DNA of 64,000 nucleotides from Leptodactylus fallax (GCA_947044405.1 CAMRHE010000507.1:620001-684000), one strand, 5' to 3'. Counted from the stretch's first letter, positions 46,661-61,800 are shown. The notes: a model not told the origin generated them from the letters alone. Numbers and translations: made by a program.

Positions 46661-49600
46661 TGTATGTTTACTCCCATATGTAGTGTACATAGTCTGATAT
46701 GCAGTGTGCTCAGTCCAATCTGTAGTGTGCTTAGTCCGATATGTAGTGTACTTAGCCCAATATGTAGTGTGCTTAGTCCCATATGTAATGTGCTTAGTCC
46801 GATATGTAGTGTGCTTAGTCTAGTATGTAGTGTGCTTAGTCCGATATGTAGTGAGATTAGTCCGATATGTAGTGTGCTCAGTCTAATATGTAGTGTGCTT
46901 AGTCCCATATGTAGTGTGCTTAGTCCGATATGTAGTGTGGTTAGTCTAGAATGTAGTGTGCTTAGTCCGATATGTAGCGTGCTTAGTCCGCTATGTTTGC
47001 TTAGTCCGATATGTCATTTACTTAGTCCGATATGTTGTGTGCTTAGTCTGATATGTAGTGTTCTTAGTCTGATATGTAGTGTGCTTAGTCTGATATGTCA
47101 TTTGCTTAGTCCGATATGTCATTTGCTTAGTCCGATATGTAGTATGTTTAGTCTGATATGTCATTTGCTTAGTCCGAAATGGAGTGTGCTTAGTCCCATA
47201 TGTAGTGTGCTTAGTCCGATATGTTGTGTGCTTAGTCCCATATGTAGTGTGCTTAGTCTGATATGTAGTTTGCTTAGTCCGATAGGTAGTGTGTTTAGTC
47301 CAATATGTAGTGTGCTTAGTCCGATATGTTGTGTGCTTAGTCCGATATGTTGTGTGCTTAGTCCGATATGTAGTGTGCTCAGTCCAATATGTAGTGTGCT
47401 TAGTCCGATATGTTGTGTGCTCAGTCCGATATGTAGTGTGCTCTGTCCGATATGTAGTGTGCTCAGTCCAATATGTAGTGTGCTCAGTCCAATATGTAGT
47501 GTGCTCAGTCCGATATGTAGTGTGCTTAGTCCAATATGTTGTGTGCTTAGTCCGATATGTAGTGTGCTTAGTCCGAAATGTAGTGTGCTTAGTCTGATAT
47601 GAAGTGTGCTTAGTGCGATATGTCATTTGCTTAGTCCGTAATGTAGTGTGCTTAGTCCACTATGTAGTGTGCTCAGTCCGATATCTTATGTGCTTAGTCT
47701 GACATGTAGCGTGCTTAGTCTGATATGTAGTGTGCTTAGTCCCATATGTAGTGTGCTTATTCCCATATGTAGTGTGCTTAGTCCGATATGTAGTGTGCTT
47801 AGTCTAATATGTAGTGTGTTTAGTCTGATATGCAGTGTGATTAGTTCGATATGTAGTGTGCTCAGTCTAATATGTAGTGTGCTTATTCCGATATATTGTG
47901 TGCTTAGTGCGATATGTAGTGTGCTTAGTCCGATATGTAGTGTGCTTAGTCTGATATGTCATTTGCTTAGTCCGATATGTAGTGTGCTTAGTCCGATATG
48001 TTTGCTTAGTCCGATATGTCATTTACTTAGTCCGATATGTTGTGTGCTTAGTCTGATATGTAGTGTTCTTAGTCTGATATGCAGTGTGCTTAGTCCGATG
48101 TGTCATTTGCTTAGTCCGATATATCATTTGCTTAGTCCGATATGTCATTTGCTTAGTCCGATATGTAGTATGTTTAGTCCGATATGTCATTTGCTTAGTC
48201 CGTAATGTAGTGTGCTTAGTCCCATATGTAGTGTGCTTAGTCCGATATGTTGTGTGCTCAGTCCCATATGTAGTGTGCTTAGTCTGATATGTAGTTTGCT
48301 TAGTCCGATATGTAGTGTGCTCAGTCCAATATGTAGTGTGCTTAGTCCGATATGTTGTGTGCTCAGTCCGATATGTAGTGTGTTCAGTCCAATATGTAGT
48401 GTGCTTAGTCCAATATTTTGTGTGCTCAGTCCGATATGTAGTGTGCTTAGTCCAATATGTTGTGTGCTTAGTCCGATATGTAGTGTGCTCAGTCCAATAT
48501 GTGGTGTGCTCATTCCAATATGTAGTGCGCTCATTCCGATATGTAGCATGCTCAGTCTAATATGTAGCGTGCTCAGTCCGATATGTAGTGTGCTTAGTCT
48601 GATATGTAGTGTGCTCAGTCCGATATGTTGTGTGCTTAGTGTGATATGTAGTGTATTTAGTCCTATATGTAGTGTACATAGTCTGATATGCAGTGTGCTC
48701 AGATCAATCTGTAGTGTGCTTAGTCCGATATGTCATTTGCTTAGTCCGTAATGTAGTGTGCTTAGTCTGATATGTAGTGTGCTTAATCCGATATGTAGTG
48801 TGCTTAGTCCGATATGTAGTGTGCTTAGTCCGATATGTCATTTGCTTAGTCCGTAATGTAGTGTGATCAGTCCACTATGTAGTGTGCTCAGTCCGATATG
48901 TTGTGTGCTTAGTCTGATATGTAGTGTGCTTAGTCCGATATGTAGTGTGCTCAGTATAATATGTAGTGTGCTTAGTCCGATATGTCGTGTGCATAGTCTG
49001 ATATGTAGTGTGCTTAGTCCCATATGTAGTGTGCTTAGTCCCATATGTCGTGTGCATAGTCTGATATGTAGTGTGCTTAGTCCGATATGTAGTGTGCTTA
49101 GTCCGATATGTAGTGTGCTTAGTCCGATATGTCGTGTGCATAGTCTGATATGTAGTGTGCTTAGTCCGATATGTTGTGTGCTTAGTCCGATATGTCATTT
49201 GCTTAGTCTGATATGTCATTTGCTTAGTCAGATATGTCATTTGCTTAGTCTGATATGTAGTATGTTTAGTCCGATATGTCATTTGCTTAGTCCGTAATGT
49301 AGTGTGCTTAGTCCCATATGTAGTGTGCTTAGTCCCATATGTCATGTGCATAGTCTGATATGTAGTGTGCTTAGTCCGATATGTAGTGTGCTTAGTCCGA
49401 TATGTAGTGTGCTCAGTATAATATGTAGTGTGCTTAGTCCGATATGTCATGTGCATAGTCTGATATGTAGTCTGCTTAGTTCGATAGGTAGTGTGCTTAG
49501 TCCAATATGTAGTATGCTTAGTCCGATTTGTTGTGTGCTTAGTCTGATATGTAGTGTTCTTAGTCTAATATGTAGTGTGCTTAGTCCGATATGTCATTTG

Positions 49601-52600
49601 CTTAGTCCGTAATGTAGTGTGCTTAGTCCCATATGTAGTGTGCTTAGTCCCATATGTCATGTGCATAGTCTGATATGTAGTGTGCTTAGTCCGATATGTA
49701 GTGTGCTTAGTCCGATATGTAGTGTGCTTAGTCCGATATATAGTGTGCTCAGTATAATATGTAGTGTGCTTAGTCCGATATGTCATGTGCATAGTCTGAT
49801 ATGTAGTCTGCTTAGTTCGATAGGTAGTGTGCTTAGTCCAATATGTAGTATGCTCAGTCCGATATGTTGTGTGCTTAGTCTGATATGTAGTGTGCTTAGT
49901 CCGATATGTAGTGTGCTCAGTATAATATGTAGTGTGCTTAGTCCGATATGTCGTGTGCATAGTCTGATATGTAGTGTGCTTAGTCCCATATGTAGTGTGC
50001 TTAGTCCCATATGTCGTGTGCATAGTCTGATATGTAGTGTGCTTAGTCCGATATGTAGTGTGCTTAGTCCGATATGTAGTGTGCTTAGTCCGATATGTCG
50101 TGTGCATAGTCTGATATGTAGTGTGCTTAGTCCGATATGTTGCCTGCTTAGTCCGATATGTCATTTGCTTAGTCTGATATGTCATTTGCTTAGTCAGATA
50201 TGTCATTTGCTTAGTCTGATATGTAGTATGTTTAGTCCGATATGTCATTTGCTTAGTCCGTAATGTAGTGTGCTTAGTCCCATATGTAGTGTGCTTAGTC
50301 CCATATGTCATGTGCATAGTCTGATATGTAGTGTGCTTAGTCCGATATGTAGTGTGCTTAGTCCGATATGTAGTGTGCTTAGTCCGATATGTAGTGTGCT
50401 CAGTATAATATGTAGTGTGCTTAGTCCGATATGTCATGTGCATAGTCTGATATGTAGTCTGCTTAGTTCGATAGGTAGTGTGCTTAGTCCAATATGTAGT
50501 ATGCTTAGTCCGATATGTTGTGTGCTTAGTCTGATATGTAGTGTTCTTAGTCTAATATGTAGTGTGCTTAGTCCGATATGTCATTTGCTTAGTCCGATAT
50601 GTCATTTGCTTAGTCAGATATGTCATTTGCTTAGTCTGATATGTAGTATGTTTAGTCCGATATGTCATTTGCTTAGTCCGTAATGTAGTGTGCTTAGTCC
50701 CATATGTAGTGTGCTCAGTCCCATATTTAGTGTGCTTAGTCTGATATGTAGTTTGCTTAGTCCGATAGGTAGTGTGCTTAGTCCAATATGTAGTGTGCTT
50801 AGTCCGATATGTAGTGTGCTTAGTCTAATATGTACTATGCTTATTCCGATGTTTAGTGCGCTTAGTTCGATATGTAGTGTGCTCAGTCAAATATGTACTG
50901 TGATTAGTCCGACGTGTAGTGCGCTTAGTTCGATTTGTAGTGTGCGCAGTCTAATATGCAGTGTGCTTAGTCCGATATGTAGTGTGCTTAGTCCGATATG
51001 TAGTGTGCTTAGTCCGATATGTCATTTGCTTAGTCCGATATGCAGTGTGCTTAGTCCGATATGTCATGTGCTTAGTCCGATATGCAGTGTGCTTATTCCA
51101 ATATGTAGTGTGCTTAGTGTGATATGTAGTGTGCTCATTCCGATATGTTGTGTGTTTACTCCCATATGTAGTGTACATAGTCTGATACGCAGTGTGCTCA
51201 GTCCAGTCTGTAGTGTGCTTAGTCCGATATGTAGTGTGCTTAGTCCAATATGTAGTGTGCTTTGTCCCATATGTAGTGTGCTTAGTCCGATATGTAGTGT
51301 GCTTAGTCTAGTATGTAGTGTGCTTAGTCCGATATGTAGTGTGCTTAGTCCGATATGTAGCGTGCTTAGTCCGATATGTTTGCTTAGTCCGATATGTCAT
51401 TTACTTAGTCCAATATGTTGTGTGCTTAGTCTGATATGTAGTGTTCTTAGTCTGATATGTAGTGTGCTTAGTCTCATATGTCATTTGCTTAGTCCGATAT
51501 GTCATTTACTTAGTCCGATATGTTGTGTGCTTAGTCTGATATGTAGTGTTCTTAGTCTGATATGCAGTGTGCTTAGTCCGATGTGTCATTTGCTTAGTCC
51601 GATATGTCATTTGCTTAGTCAGATATGTCATTTGCTTAGTCTGATATGTAGTATGTTTAGTCCGATATGTCATTTGCTTAGTCCGTAATGTAGTGTGCTT
51701 AGTCCCATATGTAGTGTGCTCAGTCCCATATTTAGTGTGCTTAGTCTGATATGTAGTTTGCTTAGTCCGATAGGTAGTGTGCTTAGTCCAATATGTAGTG
51801 TGCTTAGTCCGATATGTAGTGTGCTTAGTCTAATATGTACTATGCTTATTCCGATGTTTAGTGCGCTTAGTTCGATATGTAGTGTGCTCAGTCTAATATG
51901 TACTGTGCTTAGTCCGACGTGTAGTGCGCTTAGTTCGATATGTAGTGTGCGCAGTCTAATATGCAGTGTGCTTAGTCCGATATGTAGTGTGCTTAGTCCG
52001 ATATGTAGTGTGCTTAGTCCGATATGTCATTTGCTTAGTCCGATATGCAGTGTGCTTAGTCCGATATGTCATGTGCTTAGTCCGATATGCAGTTTGCTTA
52101 TTCCAATATGTAGTGTGCTTAGTGCGATATGTAGTGTGCTCATTCCGATATGTTGTGTGTTTACTCCCATATGTAGTGTACATAGTCTGATACGCAGTGT
52201 GCTCAGTCCAGTCTGTAGTGTGCTTAGTCCGATATGTAGTGTGCTTAGCCAAAATATGTTGTGTGCTTTGTCCCATATGTAGTGTGCTTAGTCCGATATG
52301 TAGTGTGCTTAGTCTAGTATGTAGTGTGCTTAGTCCGATATGTAGCGTGCTTAGTCCGATATGTTTGCTTAGTCCGATATGTCATTTACTTAGTCCAATA
52401 TGTTGTGTGCTTAGTCTGATATGTAGTGTTCTTAGTCTGATATGTAGTGTGCTTAGTCTCATATGTCATTTGCTTAGTCCGATATGTCATTTACTTAGTC
52501 CGATATGTTGTGGGCTTAGTCTGATATGTAGTGTTCTTAGTCTGATATGCAGTGTGCTTAGTCCGATGTGTCATTTGCTTAGTCCGATATGTCATTTGCT

Positions 52601-52886
52601 TAGTCCGATATGTCATTTGCTTAGTCCGATATGTAGTATGTTTAGTCTGATATGTCATTTGCTTAGTCCGAAATGGAGTGTGCTTAGTCCCATATGTAGT
52701 GTGCTTAGTCCGATATGTTGTGTGCTCAGTCCCATATGTAGTGTGCTTAGTCTGATATGTAGTTTGCTTAGTCCGATAGGTAGTGTGCTTAGTCCAATAT
52801 GTAGTGTGCTTAGTCCGATATGTTGTGTGCTTAGTCCGATATGTTGTGTGCTTAGTCCGATATGTAGTGTGCTCAGTCCAATATGT
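40541..52886. repeat. 12.3-kb satellite duplication, copy A
   Basis: The variant order from about 40541 matches that from about 52887 at an offset of 12346 bases. The left breakpoint is visible where gtgctcagtctaata (before 40541) differs from gtgctcagtccaata (before 52887). It contains the inner 3.6-kb repeat and the only unit with a frame-changing insertion (about 52248-52254). Confidence 0.85.
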
Positions 52887-55800
52887 AGTGTGCTTAGTCC
52901 GATATATTGTGTGCTTAGTCTGATATGTAGTGTGCTTAGTCCGATATGTCATTTGCTTAGTCCGATATGTAGTGTGCTTAGTCTAATATGTACTGTGCTT
53001 AGTCCGATGTGTAGTGCGCTTAGTCCTATATGTAGTGTGCTCAGTCTAATATGTAGTGTGCTTAGTCCGATATATAGTGTGCTTAGTCCGATATGTCATT
53101 TGCTTAGTCCGATATGTAGCGTGCTCAGTCCAGTATGTAGTGTGCTTATTCCAATATGTAGTGTGCTCAGTCCAATATGTTGTGTGCTTAGTCTGATATG
53201 TAGTGTGTTTAGTCCCATATGTAGTGTACATAGTCTGATATGCAGTGTGCTCAGTCCAATCTGTAGTGTGCTTAGTCCGATATGTAGTGTGCTTAGTCCG
53301 ATATGTAGTGTGCTTAGTCCAATATGTAGTGTGCTTAGTCCAATATGTAGTGTGCTTAGTCCGATATGTAGTGTGCTTAGTCCAATATGTAGTGTGCTTA
53401 GTCCGATATGTAGTGTGCTCAGTCTAATATGTAGTGCGCTTACTCCGATATGTAGTGTGCTTACTCCAATATGTAGAGTGCTTAGTCCGATATGTAGTGT
53501 GCTTAGTCCGATATGTTTGCTTAGTCCGATATGTCATTTGCTTAGTCTGTAATGTAGTGTGCTTAGTGCGATATGCAGTGTGCTCAGTCCGATATGTTGT
53601 GTGCTCAGTCCAATCTGTAGTGTGCTTAGTCCGATATGTAGTGTGCTTAGTCCGATATGTAGTGTGCTTAGTCCAATATGTAGTGTGCTTAGTCCAATAT
53701 GTAGTGTGCTTAGTCCGATATGTAGTGTGCTTAGTCCAATATGTAGTGTGCTTAGTCCGATATGTAGTGTGCTCAGTCTAATATGTAGTGCGCTTAGTCC
53801 GATATGTAGTGTGCTTACTCCAATATGTAGAGTGCTTAGTCCGATATGTAGTGTGCTTAGTCCGATATGTTTGCTTAGTCCGATATGTCATTTGCTTAGT
53901 CTGTAATGTAGTGTGCTTAGTGCGATATGCAGTGTGCTCAGTCCGATATGTTGTGTGCTTAGTCTGATATGTAGTGTGCTTAGTCTGATATGTAGTGTGC
54001 TCAGTCCGATATGTCTTTTGCTTAGTCCGATATGTCATTTGCTTAGTCCGTAATGTAGTGTGCTTAGTCCCATATGTAGTGTGCTTAGTCCGATATGTAG
54101 TGTGCTTAGTCCCATATGTAGTGTGCTCAGTCTGATATGTAGTGTGCTTAGTGCGATATGTAGTGTGCTCAGTCCGACATGTTGTGTGCTTAGTCTGGTA
54201 TGTAGTGTGCTTAGTCCGATATGTAGTGTGCTCTGTCTAATATGTAGTGTGCTTAGTCCGATGTGTAGTGCGCTTAGTCCGATGTGTAGTGCGCTTAGTC
54301 CGATATGTAGCTTGCTTAGTCCGATATGTAGTGTGCTTAGTCTGATATGTAGTGTGCTTAGTCCGATATGTCATTTTCTTACTCTGATATGCAGTGTGCT
54401 TAGTCCGATATGTAGAGTGCTCAGTCTAATATGTAGTGTGCTTACTCCAATATGTAGTGTGCTTAGTCCGATATGTAGTGTTCTTAGTCCCATATGTAGT
54501 GTGCTTAGTCCCATATGTCATTTGCTTAGTCTGATATGTAGTGTGCTTAGTCCGATATGTTATTTGCTTAGTCCGATATGTTATGTGCTTAGTCTGATAT
54601 GTAATGTGCTTAGTCCGATATCTAGTGTGCTCAGTCTAATATGTAGTGTGCTTAGTCCGATGTGTAGTGTGGTTAGTCCGATATGTAGTGCGCTCAGTCT
54701 AATATGTTGTGTGCTTAGTCTGATGTGTAGTGCGCTTAGTCCGATATGTAGTGTGCTTAGTCTGATATGTAGTGTGCTTAGTCCGATATGTCATTTGCTT
54801 ACTCCGATATGCAGTGTGCTTAGTCCGATATGTAGTGTGCTCAGTCTAGTATGTAGTGTGCTTACTCCAATATGTAGTGTGCTTAGTCCGATATGTAGTG
54901 TGCTTAGTCTAATATGTACTGTGCTTAGTCCGATGTGTAGTGCGCTTAGTTCGATATGTAGTGTGCTCAGTCTAATATGTACTGTGCTTATTCCGATGTG
55001 TAGTGCGCTTAGTTCGATATGTAGTGTGCTCAGTCTAATATGTAGTGTGCTTAGTCCGATATATTGTGTGCTTAGTCCGATATGTAGTGTGCTTAGTCCG
55101 ATATGTAGTGTGCTTAGTCCGATATGTAGTGTGCTTAGTCCGATATGCAGTGTGCTTAGTCCGATATGTCATTTGCTTAGTCCGATATGTAGTGTGCTTA
55201 GTCCGATATGTCATGTGCTTAGTCCGATATGCAGTGTGCTTATTCCAATATGTAGTGTGCTCAGTCCGATATGTTGTATGTTTACTCCCATATGTAGTGT
55301 ACATAGTCTGATATGCAGTGTGCTCAGTCCGATATGTTGTATGTTTACTCCCATATGTAGTGTACATAGTCTGATATGCAGTGTGCTCAGTCTAATATGT
55401 AGTGTGCTTAGTCCGATATATTGTGTGCTTAGTCCGATATGTAGTGTGCTTAGTCCGATATGTCATTTGCTTAGTCCGATATGTAGTGTGCTTAGTCTAA
55501 TATGTACTGTGCTTAGTCCGATGTGTAGTGCGCTTAGTCCTATATGTAGTGTGCTCAGTCTAATATGTAGTGTGCTTAGTCCGATATATTGTGTGCTTAG
55601 TCCGATATGTAGTGTGCTTAGTCCGATATGTCATTTGCTTAGTCCGATATGTAGCGTGCTCAGTCCAATATGTAGTGTGCTTATTCCAATATGTAGTGTG
55701 CTCAGTCCAATATCTTGTGTGCTTAGTCTGATATGTAGTGTGTTTAGTCCCATATGTAGTGTACATAGTCTGATATGCAGTGTGCTCAGTCCAATCTGTA

Positions 55801-58800
55801 GTGTGCTTAGTCCGATATGTAGTGTGCTTAGTCCGATATGTAGTGTGCTTAGTCCAATATGTAGTGTGCTTAGTCCAATATGTAGTGTGCTTAGTCCGAT
55901 ATGTAGTGTGCTTAGTCCGATTTGTAGTGTGCTCAGTCCAATCTGTAGTGTGCTTAGTCCGATATGTAGTGTGCTTAGTCCGATATGTAGTATGCTTTGT
56001 CCCATATGTAGAGTACTTAGTCTGATATGCCATTTGCTTAGTCCGATATGTTATTTGCTTACTCCGATATGCAGTGTGCTTAGTCCGATATGTAGTGTGC
56101 TCAGTCTAATATGTAGTGTGCTTAGTCCGATATGTAGTGTGCTCAGTCTAATATGTAGTGTGCTTAGTCCGATGTGTAGTGCGCTTAGTCCGATGTGTAA
56201 TGCGCTTAGTCCGATATGTCGTGTGCTTAGTCCGATATGTAGTGTGCTTAGTCCGATATGTAGTGTGCTTAGTCTGATATGTAGTGTGCTTAGTCCGATA
56301 TGTCATTTGCTTACTCCGATATGCAGTGTGCTTAGTCCGATATGTAGTGTGCTCAGTCTAATATGTAGTGTGCTTACTCCAATATGTAGTGTGCTTAGTC
56401 CGATATGTAGTGTGCTTAGTCTAATATGTACTGTGCTTAGTCCGATGTGTAGTGCGCTTAGTCCTATATGTAGTGTGCTCAGTCTAATATGTAGTGTGCT
56501 TAGTCCGATATATTGTGTGCTTAGTCTGATATGTAGTGTGCTTAGTCCGATATGTCATTTGCTTAGTCCGATATGTAGTGTGCTTAGTCTAATATGTACT
56601 GTGCTTAGTCCGATGTGTAGTGCGCTTAGTCCTATATGTAGTGTGCTCAGTCTAATATGTAGTGTGCTTAGTCCGATATATTGTGTGCTTAGTCCGATAT
56701 ATAGTGTGCTTAGTCCGATATGTCATTTGCTTAGTCCGATATGTAGCGTGCTCAGTCCAGTATGTAGTGTGCTTATTCCAATATGTAGTGTGCTCAGTCC
56801 AATATGTTGTGTGCTTAGTCTGATATGTAGTGTGTTTAGTCCCATATGTAGTGTACATAGTCTGATATGCAGTGTGCTCAGTCCAATCTGTAGTGTGCTT
56901 AGTCCGATATGTAGTGTGCTTAGTCCGATATGTAGTGTGCTTAGTCCAATATGTAGTGTGCTTAGTCCAATATGTAGTGTGCTTAGTCCGATATGTAGTG
57001 TGCTTAGTCCAATATGTAGTGTGCTTAGTCCGATATGTAGTGTGCTCAGTCTAATAAGTAGTGCGCTTAGTCCGATATGTAGTGTGCTTACTCCAATATG
57101 TAGAGTGCTTAGTCCGATATGTAGTGTGCTTAGTCCGATATGTTTGCTTAGTCCGATATGTCATTTGCTTAGTCTGTAATGTAGTGTGCTTAGTGCGATA
57201 TGCAGTGTGCTCAGTCCGATATGTTGTGTGCTCAGTCCAATCTGTAGTGTGCTTAGTCCGATATGTAGTGTGCTTAGTCCGATATGTAGTGTGCTTAGTC
57301 CAATATGTAGAGTGCTTAGTCCAATATGTAGTGTGCTTAGTCCGATATGTAGTGTGCTTAGTCCAATATGTAGTGTGCTTAGTCCGATATGTAGTGTGCT
57401 CAGTCTAATATGTAGTGCGCTTAGTCCGATATGTAGTGTGCTTACTCCAATATGTAGAGTGCTTAGTCCGATATGTAGTGTGCTTAGTCCGATATGTTTG
57501 CTTAGTCCGATATGTCATTTGCTTAGTCTGTAATGTAGTGTGCTTAGTGCGATATGCAGTGTGCTCAGTCCGATATGTTGTGTGCTTAGTCTGATATGTA
57601 GTGTGCTTAGTCTGATATGTAGTGTGCTCAGTCCGATATGTCTTTTGCTTAGTCCGATATGTCATTTGCTTAGTCCGTAATGTAGTGTGCTTAGTCCCAT
57701 ATGTAGTGTGCTTAGTCCGATATGTAGTGTGCTTAGTCCCATATGTAGTGTGCTCAGTCTGATATGTAGTGTGCTTAGTGCGATATGTAGTGTGCTCAGT
57801 CCGACATGTTGTGTGCTTAGTCTGGTATGTAGTGTGCTTAGTCCGATATGTAGTGTGCTCTGTCTAATATGTAGTGTGCTTAGTCCGATGTGTAGTGCGC
57901 TTAGTCCGATGTGTAGTGCGCTTAGTCCGATATGTAGCTTGCTTAGTCCGATATGTAGTGTGCTTAGTCTGATATGTAGTGTGCTTAGTCCGATATGTCA
58001 TTTTCTTACTCTGATATGCAGTGTGCTTAGTCCGATATGTAGTGTGCTCAGTCTAATATGTAGTGTGCTTACTCCAATATGTAGTGTGCTTAGTCCGATA
58101 TGTAGTGTGCTTAGTCCCATATGTAGTGTGCTTAGTCCCATATGTCATTTGCTTAGTCTGATATGTAGTGTGCTTAGTCCGATATGTTATTTGCTTAGTC
58201 CGATATGTTATGTGCTTAGTCTGATATGTAATGTGCTTAGTCCGATATCTAGTGTGCTCAGTCTAATATGTAGTGTGCTTAGTCCGATGTGTAGTGTGGT
58301 TAGTCCGATATGTAGTGCGCTCAGTCTAATATGTTGTGTGCTTAGTCTGATGTGTAGTGCGCTTAGTCCGATATGTAGTGTGCTTAGTCTGATATGTAGT
58401 GTGCTTAGTCCGATATGTCATTTGCTTACTCCGATATGCAGTGTGCTTAGTCCGATATGTAGTGTGCTCAGTCTAATATGTAGTGTGCTTACTCCAATAT
58501 GTAGTGTGCTTAGTCCGATATGTAGTGTGCTTAGTCTAATATGTACTGTGCTTAGTCCGATGTGTAGTGCGCTTAGTTCGATATGTAGTGTGCTCAGTCT
58601 AATATGTACTGTGCTTATTCCGATGTGTAGTGCGCTTAGTTCGATATGTAGTGTGCTCAGTCTAATATGTAGTGTGCTTAGTCCGATATATTGTGTGCTT
58701 AGTCCGATATGTAGTGTGCTTAGTCCGATATGTAGTGTGCTTAGTCCGATATGTAGTGTGCTTAGTCCGATATGCAGTGTGCTTAGTCCGATATGTCATT

Positions 58801-61800
58801 TGCTTAGTCCGATATGTAGTGTGCTTAGTCCGATATGTCATGTGCTTAGTCCGATATGCAGTGTGCTTATTCCAATATGTAGTGTGCTCAGTCCGATATG
58901 TTGTATGTTTACTCCCATATGTAGTGTACATAGTCTGATATGCAGTGTGCTCAGTCCGATATGTTGTATGTTTACTCCCATATGTAGTGTACATAGTCTG
59001 ATATGCAGTGTGCTCAGTCCAATCTGTAGTGTGCTTAGTCCGATATGTAGTGTACTTAGCCCAATATGTAGTGTGCTTAGTCCCATATGTAATGTGCTTA
59101 GTCCGATATGTAGTGTGCTTAGTCTAGTATGTAGTGTGCTTAGTCCGATATGTAGTGAGATTAGTCCGATATGTAGTGTGCTCAGTCTAATATGTAGTGT
59201 GCTTAGTCCCATATGTAGTGTGCTTAGTCCGATATGTAGTGTGGTTAGTCTAGAATGTAGTGTGCTTAGTCCGATATGTAGCGTGCTTAGTCCGCTATGT
59301 TTGCTTAGTCCGATATGTCATTTACTTAGTCCGATATGTTGTGTGCTTAGTCTGATATGTAGTGTTCTTAGTCTGATATGTAGTGTGCTTAGTCTGATAT
59401 GTCATTTGCTTAGTCCGATATGTCATTTGCTTAGTCCGATATGTCATTTGCTTAGTCCGATATGTAGTATGTTTAGTCTGATATGTCATTTGCTTAGTCC
59501 GAAATGGAGTGTGCTTAGTCCCATATGTAGTGTGCTTAGTCCGATATGTTGTGTGCTTAGTCCCATATGTAGTGTGCTTAGTCTGATATGTAGTTTGCTT
59601 AGTCCGATAGGTAGTGTGCTTAGTCCAATATGTAGTGTGCTTAGTCCGATATGTTGTGTGCTTAGTCCGATATGTTGTGTGCTTAGTCCGATATGTAGTG
59701 TGCTCAGTCCAATATGTAGTGTGCTTAGTCCGATATGTTGTGTGCTCAGTCCGATATGTAGTGTGCTCTGTCCGATATGTAGTGTGCTCAGTCCAATATG
59801 TAGTGTGCTCAGTCCAATATGTAGTGTGCTCAGTCCGATATGTAGTGTGCTTAGTCCAATATGTTGTGTGCTTAGTCCGATATGTAGTGTGCTTAGTCCG
59901 AAATGTAGTGTGCTTAGTCTGATATGTAGTGTGCTTAGTGCGATATGTCATTTGCTTAGTCCGTAATGTAGTGTGCTTAGTCCACTATGTAGTGTGCTCA
60001 GTCCGATATCTTATGTGCTTAGTCTGACATGTAGCGTGCTTAGTCTGATATGTAGTGTGCTTAGTCCCATATGTAGTGTGCTTATTCCCATATGTAGTGT
60101 GCTTAGTCCGATATGTAGTGTGCTTAGTCTAATATGTAGTGTGTTTAGTCTGATATGCAGTGTGATTAGTTCGATATGTAGTGTGCTCAGTCTAATATGT
60201 AGTGTGCTTATTCCGATATATTGTGTGCTTAGTGCGATATGTAGTGTGCTTAGTCCGATATGTAGTGTGCTTAGTCTGATATGTCATTTGCTTAGTCCGA
60301 TATGTAGTGTGCTTAGTCCGATATGTTTGCTTAGTCCGATATGTCATTTACTTAGTCCGATATGTTGTGTGCTTAGTCTGATATGTAGTGTTCTTAGTCT
60401 GATATGCAGTGTGCTTAGTCCGATGTGTCATTTGCTTAGTCCGATATATCATTTGCTTAGTCCGATATGTCATTTGCTTAGTCCGATATGTAGTATGTTT
60501 AGTCCGATATGTCATTTGCTTAGTCCGTAATGTAGTGTGCTTAGTCCCATATGTAGTGTGCTTAGTCCGATATGTTGTGTGCTCAGTCCCATATGTAGTG
60601 TGCTTAGTCTGATATGTAGTTTGCTTAGTCCGATATGTAGTGTGCTCAGTCCAATATGTAGTGTGCTTAGTCCGATATGTTGTGTGCTCAGTCCGATATG
60701 TAGTGTGTTCAGTCCAATATGTAGTGTGCTTAGTCCAATATTTTGTGTGCTCAGTCCGATATGTAGTGTGCTTAGTCCAATATGTTGTGTGCTTAGTCCG
60801 ATATGTAGTGTGCTCAGTCCAATATGTGGTGTGCTCATTCCAATATGTAGTGCGCTCATTCCGATATGTAGCATGCTCAGTCTAATATGTAGCGTGCTCA
60901 GTCCGATATGTAGTGTGCTTAGTCTGATATGTAGTGTGCTCAGTCCGATATGTTGTGTGCTTAGTGTGATATGTAGTGTATTTAGTCCTATATGTAGTGT
61001 ACGTAGTCTGATATGCAGTGTGCTCAGATCAATCTGTAGTGTGCTTAGTCCGATATGTCATTTGCTTAGTCCGTAATGTAGTGTGCTTAGTCTGATATGT
61101 AGTGTGCTTAATCCGATATGTAGTGTGCTTAGTCCGATATGTAGTGTGCTTAGTCCGATATGTCATTTGCTTAGTCCGTAATGTAGTGTGATCAGTCCAC
61201 TATGTAGTGTGCTCAGTCCGATATGTTGTGTGCTTAGTCTGATATGTAGTGTGCTTAGTCCGATATGTAGTGTGCTCAGTATAATATGTAGTGTGCTTAG
61301 TCCGATATGTCGTGTGCATAGTCTGATATGTAGTGTGCTTAGTCCCATATGTAGTGTGCTTAGTCCCATATGTCGTGTGCATAGTCTGATATGTAGTGTG
61401 CTTAGTCCGATATGTAGTGTGCTTAGTCCGATATGTAGTGTGCTTAGTCCGATATGTCGTGTGCATAGTCTGATATGTAGTGTGCTTAGTCCGATATGTT
61501 GTGTGCTTAGTCCGATATGTCATTTGCTTAGTCTGATATGTCATTTGCTTAGTCAGATATGTCATTTGCTTAGTCTGATATGTAGTATGTTTAGTCCGAT
61601 ATGTCATTTGCTTAGTCCGTAATGTAGTGTGCTTAGTCCCATATGTAGTGTGCTTAGTCCCATATGTCATGTGCATAGTCTGATATGTAGTGTGCTTAGT
61701 CCGATATGTAGTGTGCTTAGTCCGATATGTAGTGTGCTCAGTATAATATGTAGTGTGCTTAGTCCGATATGTCATGTGCATAGTCTGATATGTAGTCTGC

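Noticed and set aside
37709..60000. Very long open frames (up to 1165 codons) with a cysteine-containing heptad repeat
   Set aside because: The 21-base unit is divisible by three and four of its six frames lack stops, so long open frames are expected. Frames on both strands are open, and no start context, domain or codon pattern supports translation.
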